Source: Liolophura sinensis
Taxonomy: Eukaryota; Mollusca; Polyplacophora; Chitonida; Chitonidae
Assembly (NCBI RefSeq): GCF_032854445.1
Contig: NC_088300.1
Coordinates: 79,957,084 to 80,021,083, forward strand
Direction: 5' to 3'
Length of the DNA stretch: 64,000 bases
Shown piece after piece: positions 59,701-64,000 of the stretch. The notes beneath the pieces are model-generated. The model searched no databases. It was not told the DNA's origin and was given only the letters and a program-made list of their open reading frames with translations. The translations under genes and the position numbers were made by a program. Positions within the stretch are counted from its first letter, which is position 1; the number at the start of each line of letters is the position of its first letter.

Positions 59701-62700
59701 ATTTATTTTTTTGATTCGTGTTTTAAGCTGTACTCAAGAATACCTCACTTATACAAGAGCATAATGGTGGGAGAAAACTGGGCAGAGTTTAGGGGAAACC
59801 CATGACCATTTGCAGGTTGCTGACAGACGTTCCAAATGAATAGCCGGAGAGAAAGCCAGCATGAGCTGGACTTGAACTCACAGCAACTGCAATGGTGAGA
59901 GGCTCCTGGGTCATTGATCCGCACTGGTTTGCTAACCACCTCAGCCATGGAGGCCCCTAAGCCATTAAATGCTGATCCCACTGATCATTTCATCAGTAAT
60001 CAATAAACCACAATTTTAGTTTCAAAGCAATATACGCCAGCTGTTGAGACATGATTTACATATATGATGAGTTTAAGCTATTACCTCTCTGCTCTGGCCT
60101 TGCTATTGTCTGGGCCTTCATTTTCACTGCTGGTCATATCCTCACCATTCACCTGCCCTGTTCTACCACGGTTACCCCGACTTTGCCGTCTCTTTTCTCC
60201 ATTAAGTCGAGATAAGATGCCGGATTCAGGCGGATCAACTTCAAGAGCCTCCACATTTTGAAGTGATAAATTCCCATCATTTGATGGTAAGAAACTGCTG
60301 TGAAAACTCCCTTGACCTGATAGGTTTTCCTGTATTAGATCATCGTCACATTCAATATCAAAGTCTTCGTCATCATCAAAATCATAATCACGTGACCCCG
60401 TCAATATGGGGTCAGATCTATCCATTAATGCTCGCACTTCTTCATCAGCACCGTCTACTTCCTCTTCAAATGGCGAATGTTTGGAATCCAGGGACTGTCT
60501 GGCAGCAAACCAAGAAATATGAAATGGAGGTCAGCATCAAGCAAGCATTAGTAGCCAAAGCAAAGGGAAAGAGCAGTTAGTACAAAGGGGAGGCCACTTT
60601 AGGAGAACAATTTCAGATCATCAAGGGTGTGCAATATCTTAGATCCAACATTCTGTGTAAAAGTACCTCAATACATAAATATGCTAACATTCACATACAA
60701 TTTTAAAGAAGTTTAAGTTTCTTTTTATTTCCTTTTTTTTGTAAGGAACCTTGTGAAATGCAGGCATAAGTGTACTGTATGTAATAGTTTTATGATTCAA
60801 CACCATGCACGATTATTGTGGTAAATGTCAAATCTATCAGCACATAGATGTACATTGATGCTTATAAGAAAGTGAAGATAGAAGTAAATCATAGAGCACA
60901 TATTCTTGTCATGTCAAATATCATAAAAGGTTATTAGATTTAGCGGGAGGTAAAATGGTAAAAAGCTTCTGGATAAATACAGGCATGTCATCATTCCTAC
61001 AGGGCAGACAAAGTGCAAGCAACAGAGCGTCATGGGCTGCACAGCGCACACACAACAGAGCGTCATGGGCTGCACAGCACACAACACAGTGTCATGGGCT
61101 GCAAAGCACACACAACACAGCATCATGGGCTGCACAGCACACACAACACAGCATCATGAGCTGCACAACACAGCATCATGGGCTGCACAGCACACACAAC
61201 ACAGCATCATGAGCTGCACAGCACACACAACACAGCATCATGGGCTGCACAGCACACAGAACACAGCGTCATGGGCTGCACAGCGCACACACAACACAGT
61301 GTCATGGGCTGCACAGCACACACAACACAGCATCATGGGCTGCACAGCACACACAACACAGTGTCATGGGCTGCACAGCACACACAACCCAGTGTCATGG
61401 CTGCACAGCACACACAACACAGCTTCTTGGGCTGCACAGCACACACAACACAGTGTCATGGGCTGCACAGCACACACAACACAGCGTCTTGGGCTGCACA
61501 GCACACACCACACAGCGTCATGGGCGGCACAGCACACACAACATAGCGTCTCGGGCTGCACAGCACACACAACACAGTGTCATGGGCGGCACAGCACACA
61601 CAACACAGTGTCATGGGCTGCAAAGCACACACAACACAGTGTCATGGGCTGCACAGCACACACAACACAGTGTCATGGGCTGCAAAGCACACACAACACA
61701 GTGTCATGGGCTGCACAGCACACACAACACAGTGTCATGGGCTGCAAAGCACACACAACACAGTGTCATGGGCTGCACAGCACACACAACACAGTGTCAT
61801 GGGCGGCACAGCACACACAACACAGTGTCATGGGCTGCACAGCGCACACACAACATAGCGTCATGGGCTGCAAAGAACACACAACACAGTGTCAAGGGCT
61901 GCACAGCACACACAACACAGTGTCATGGGCTGCACAGCACACACAACACAGTGTCATGGGCTGCACAGCACACACAACACAGTGTCATGGGCTGCACAGC
62001 ACACACACAACACAGTGTCATGGGCTGCACAGCACACACAACACAGTGTCATGGGCTGCACAGCACACACAACATAGCGTCATGGGCGGCACAGCACACA
62101 CAACACAGTGTCATGGGCTGCACAGCACACACAACACAGTGTCATGGGCTGCACAGCACACACAACACAGTGTCATGGGCTGCACAGCACACACAACATA
62201 GCGTCATGGGCTGCACAGCACACACAACACAGTGTCATGGGCTGCACAGCACACACAACACAGTGTCATGGGCTGCACAGCACACACAACATAGCGTCAT
62301 GGGCTGCACAGCACACACAACACAGTGTCATGGGCTGCACAGCACACACACAACACAGTGTCATGGGCTGCACAGCACACACACAACACAGTGTCATGGG
62401 CTGCACAGCACACACAACATAGCGTCATGGGCTGCACAGCACACACAACATAGCGTCATGGGCTGCACAGCACACACAACACAGTGTCATGGGCTGCACA
62501 GCACACACAACATAGCGTCATGGGCTGCACAGCACACACAACACAGTGTCATGGGCTGCACAGCACACACAACACAGTGCCATGGGCTGCACAGCACACA
62601 CAACACAGTGTCATGGGCTGCACAGCACACACACAACACAGTGTCATGGGCTGCACAGCACACACAACACAGTGTCATGGGCTGCACAGCACACACAACA

Positions 62701-63490
62701 TAGCGTCATGGGCTGCACAGCACACACAACACAGTGTCATGGGCTGCACAGCACACACAACATAGCGTCATGGGCGGCACAGCACACACAACACAGTGTC
62801 ATGGGCTGCACAGCACACACAACATAGCGTCATGGGCTGCACAGCACACACACAACACAGTGTCATGGGCTGCACAGCACACACAACACAGTGTCATGGG
62901 CTGCACAGCACACACAACATAGCGTCATGGGCTGCACAGCACACACAGGTCATGAGGAAATTCATCAACCTTTTCAAATATGAAGGACCAACCTTCAGTG
63001 TAATTTATGCACACTTTTAATTTAATTTTGAGGACAAAACTACACTGGTTGGATTGACCAATTTCACACCTTCACAAAGAGTATAATTTTAACAGTTTAT
63101 AAAGAATAATGCCTTCAGAATATGCTTGAAAAAACACACAAGAGAAAAAGTTGAAGAATTATAGTACCCTTAAAGTTAAATTACGGCCTGTCATCAAATC
63201 AAAATAAAAGTTGGTAAACTTTTGCTTTGCGCTATTCCTAAGGCTGATGCAAAGTGAATATGGCAGTGTAACAGACGCTACATGTAATGCATTCTTCAAA
63301 GTTAGCATCTTCAAAGTTAGCATCTTCACACTGTAGCATCTTCACAGTGTAGCATCTTCACAGTGCAGCATAATCAAGGTTCATGGTGATTAAGTTGCAC
63401 ATAATTTTCCTGTCAAGTTTTAACCTTTAACATTTATCTATTTCTTTTGCCTTTGAATTATCAGATACATTAACACTATATATATATATT

Positions 63491-63539
<49 letters not shown>

Positions 63540-63816
63540 GACTATCTGGTCAACACAAAACTTTAAGCGCAAAATTCTTGAGTACCAAAGCAAACAAAGA
63601 AGGACATACAAGTATAATACACAAATGTCAAACAAAACCTAACCTGGCAGATCCACTGTTAAAATAGTTACTGAGTACTGAACCCTGCTTGATAAGTTCC
63701 TTCTTTCTTGAGCCTTTGCTTAGCCCTCTGCCTGGGGTTGTGGCCCCTGAATGCGAGCTCTTCTCTGAGGCTGCGTCGTTTGGCAGATCCCCTAGATCGG
63801 GGGCTGGTTCCATGGC
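53723..63816 (-). CDS. 3' part of a large EF-hand/Rab GTPase gene (CRACR2A/RASEF/Rab44 family), nine exons, 460 aa, 5' end outside window
   Basis: Exons in transcript order: 63816-63644, 60498-60085, 57277-57197, 56746-56632, 56247-56118, 55296-55215, 54817-54592, 54094-54018, 53807-53723. All have GT-AG borders, and the sum is 1383 nt, in frame to TAA. The first 260 residues visible are a disordered linker: SGATTPGRG, an acidic [13 protein letters not shown] patch, and basic RLRRLRKR. A complete Rab domain follows. P-loop GDSGVGKS is at 278-285, SATIGVDF (switch I), WDTAGQERF at 325-333, NKTD at 384-387 and ETSAKSG at 415-421. The C-terminus KKKGCCS carries a CCx prenylation motif. [16 protein letters not shown] and the KKK-CC ending are closest in memory to CRACR2A, while TYGA-like ETSAK favours RASEF. 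I therefore name only the family. Expected role is calcium-linked vesicle traffic, from the family. The EF hands would lie upstream, beyond 64000. Confidence 0.9.
55750..55965. repeat. 29-bp minisatellite in a Rab gene intron
   Basis: About eight units of 29 bp with core GACAATTTGCAGACATTAAA and GATGCGTTT. It lies between the exons at 55296 and 56118. No exon homology is seen. Confidence 0.92.
57434..59645. repeat. 45-bp minisatellite with a perfect 12-bp palindrome per unit
   Basis: About 49 units of 45 bp: TGTACATGTACAGTAGAATA, TGTCACCTGTGTGGGATGTT, TGGCC. Most units keep the perfect palindrome TGTACATGTACA. Five shortened units read CAGTAGAACGTCACC or CAGAAGAACGTCACC. Open frames up to 413 aa arise because 45 is a multiple of three. 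It is intronic, between the Rab gene exons at 57277 and 60085. Confidence 0.96.
59695..59957 (-). mobile_element. tRNA-derived SINE, antisense copy in a Rab gene intron
   Basis: On the minus strand: GGGGCCTCCATGGCTGAGGT head, GTGAGTTCAAGTCCAGCTCA, GCTGGCTTTCTCTCCGGCTA, and CCACCATTATGCTC with a TTGAGTACAGCTTAAAACAC tail. It is the same family as 11376 and 45300. It follows the 45-bp array by about 50 bases. Confidence 0.85.
61020..62950. repeat. 31-bp minisatellite in a Rab gene intron, about 62 units
   Basis: Unit ACACAGTGTCATGGGCTGCA plus CAGCACACACA, 31 bp. Variants are GTGTCATGG/GCGTCATGG/GCATCATGG and 29- to 33-bp units differing in the CA run. Overlapping frames up to 487 aa are repeat translations that rotate through frames. 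It lies between the exons at 60498 and 63644. Confidence 0.96.
63295..63372. repeat. ~18-bp short tandem repeat
   Basis: Four to five copies of TAGCATCTTCACAGTG / TTAGCATCTTCAAAG in a row, in the Rab gene intron upstream of the exon at 63816-63644. Confidence 0.8.
63476..63536. repeat. (TA)n microsatellite
   Basis: Alternating TA of about 55 bases, interrupted once by TTTGTGTG, about 110 bases from the donor of the exon at 63816-63644. Confidence 0.95.
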
Positions 63817-64000
63817 CTGCTCACAAGATATGAAAAGCCTATTCCAGTTTGGAATATATATGTAACAGGTATGAAATACAAATCCCTAAAATTATTATTT
63901 AAATTAAACCAAATGAATAAGCATTTATTACATCAAATGCTGGCTTGGTTTGCTGATATTTCATCTATTTAAATTAAACTGTGTTTTCTTAACACAAAAA

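Noticed and set aside
61032-62827. His/Thr-rich frames up to 487 aa
   Set aside because: 31-bp array running through all frames. No start context and no non-repeat extension.

Overview
This is eukaryotic genomic DNA. It has spliced genes with GT-AG introns, tRNA-derived SINEs, and about half its length in tandem repeats. The SINE 3' domain (CCACCATAATGCTGGC ... CAAATAAATAAATA), the second SINE type ending in CACTCACTCACTCA, and the frequent TACATGTA words resemble what I recall from molluscan and other lophotrochozoan genomes. A mollusc is my best guess; no species can be named.

Three protein-coding genes are supported. (1) XRCC4 (+ strand, 13577-32940) is the non-homologous end-joining scaffold. 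Eleven coding exons join in frame to 350 aa, close to the 336 aa of the human protein. (2) A calpain-5/6-type protease (- strand, 43444 to 37055) has twelve coding exons giving 625 aa, with the Cys/His/Asn triad and a C2 domain. (3) The 3' part of a large EF-hand/Rab GTPase gene of the CRACR2A/RASEF/Rab44 family (- strand, 63816 to 53723) has nine exons giving 460 aa. It runs off the right edge, and the EF-hand region is not in the window.

Layout: 1-11290 is a 77-bp satellite. 11376-13570 holds a SINE and the XRCC4 5' flank. 13.6-32.9 kb is XRCC4, whose introns carry 25/50-, 70-, 50-, ~141-, 24- and ~134-bp arrays. 33-37 kb is the space between XRCC4 and the calpain 3' end, with a 28-bp array. 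37-44 kb is the calpain gene, with 36-, 38- and 64-bp arrays. 44.2-45.1 kb is a 55-bp array upstream of calpain. 45.2-53.7 kb has SINEs, 45- and 40-bp arrays and no recognised gene. 53.7-64 kb is the Rab gene, with 29-, 45- and 31-bp arrays, a SINE and a (TA)n tract.

The most unusual signal is that several arrays are built from exon/intron junctions of the genes they sit in. XRCC4 exon 2 (3' edge), exon 7 (5' edge), exon 10 (3' edge) and exon 11 (5' edge) are involved, as are the calpain start-codon exon (5' edge) and exon 3 (donor side). In each case the real junction lies at the edge of the array, as the first donor or the last acceptor, so the copies stay intronic. They form rows of decoy splice sites. 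The eight decoy copies of the XRCC4 terminal exon would, if spliced, replace the conserved acidic C-terminus.
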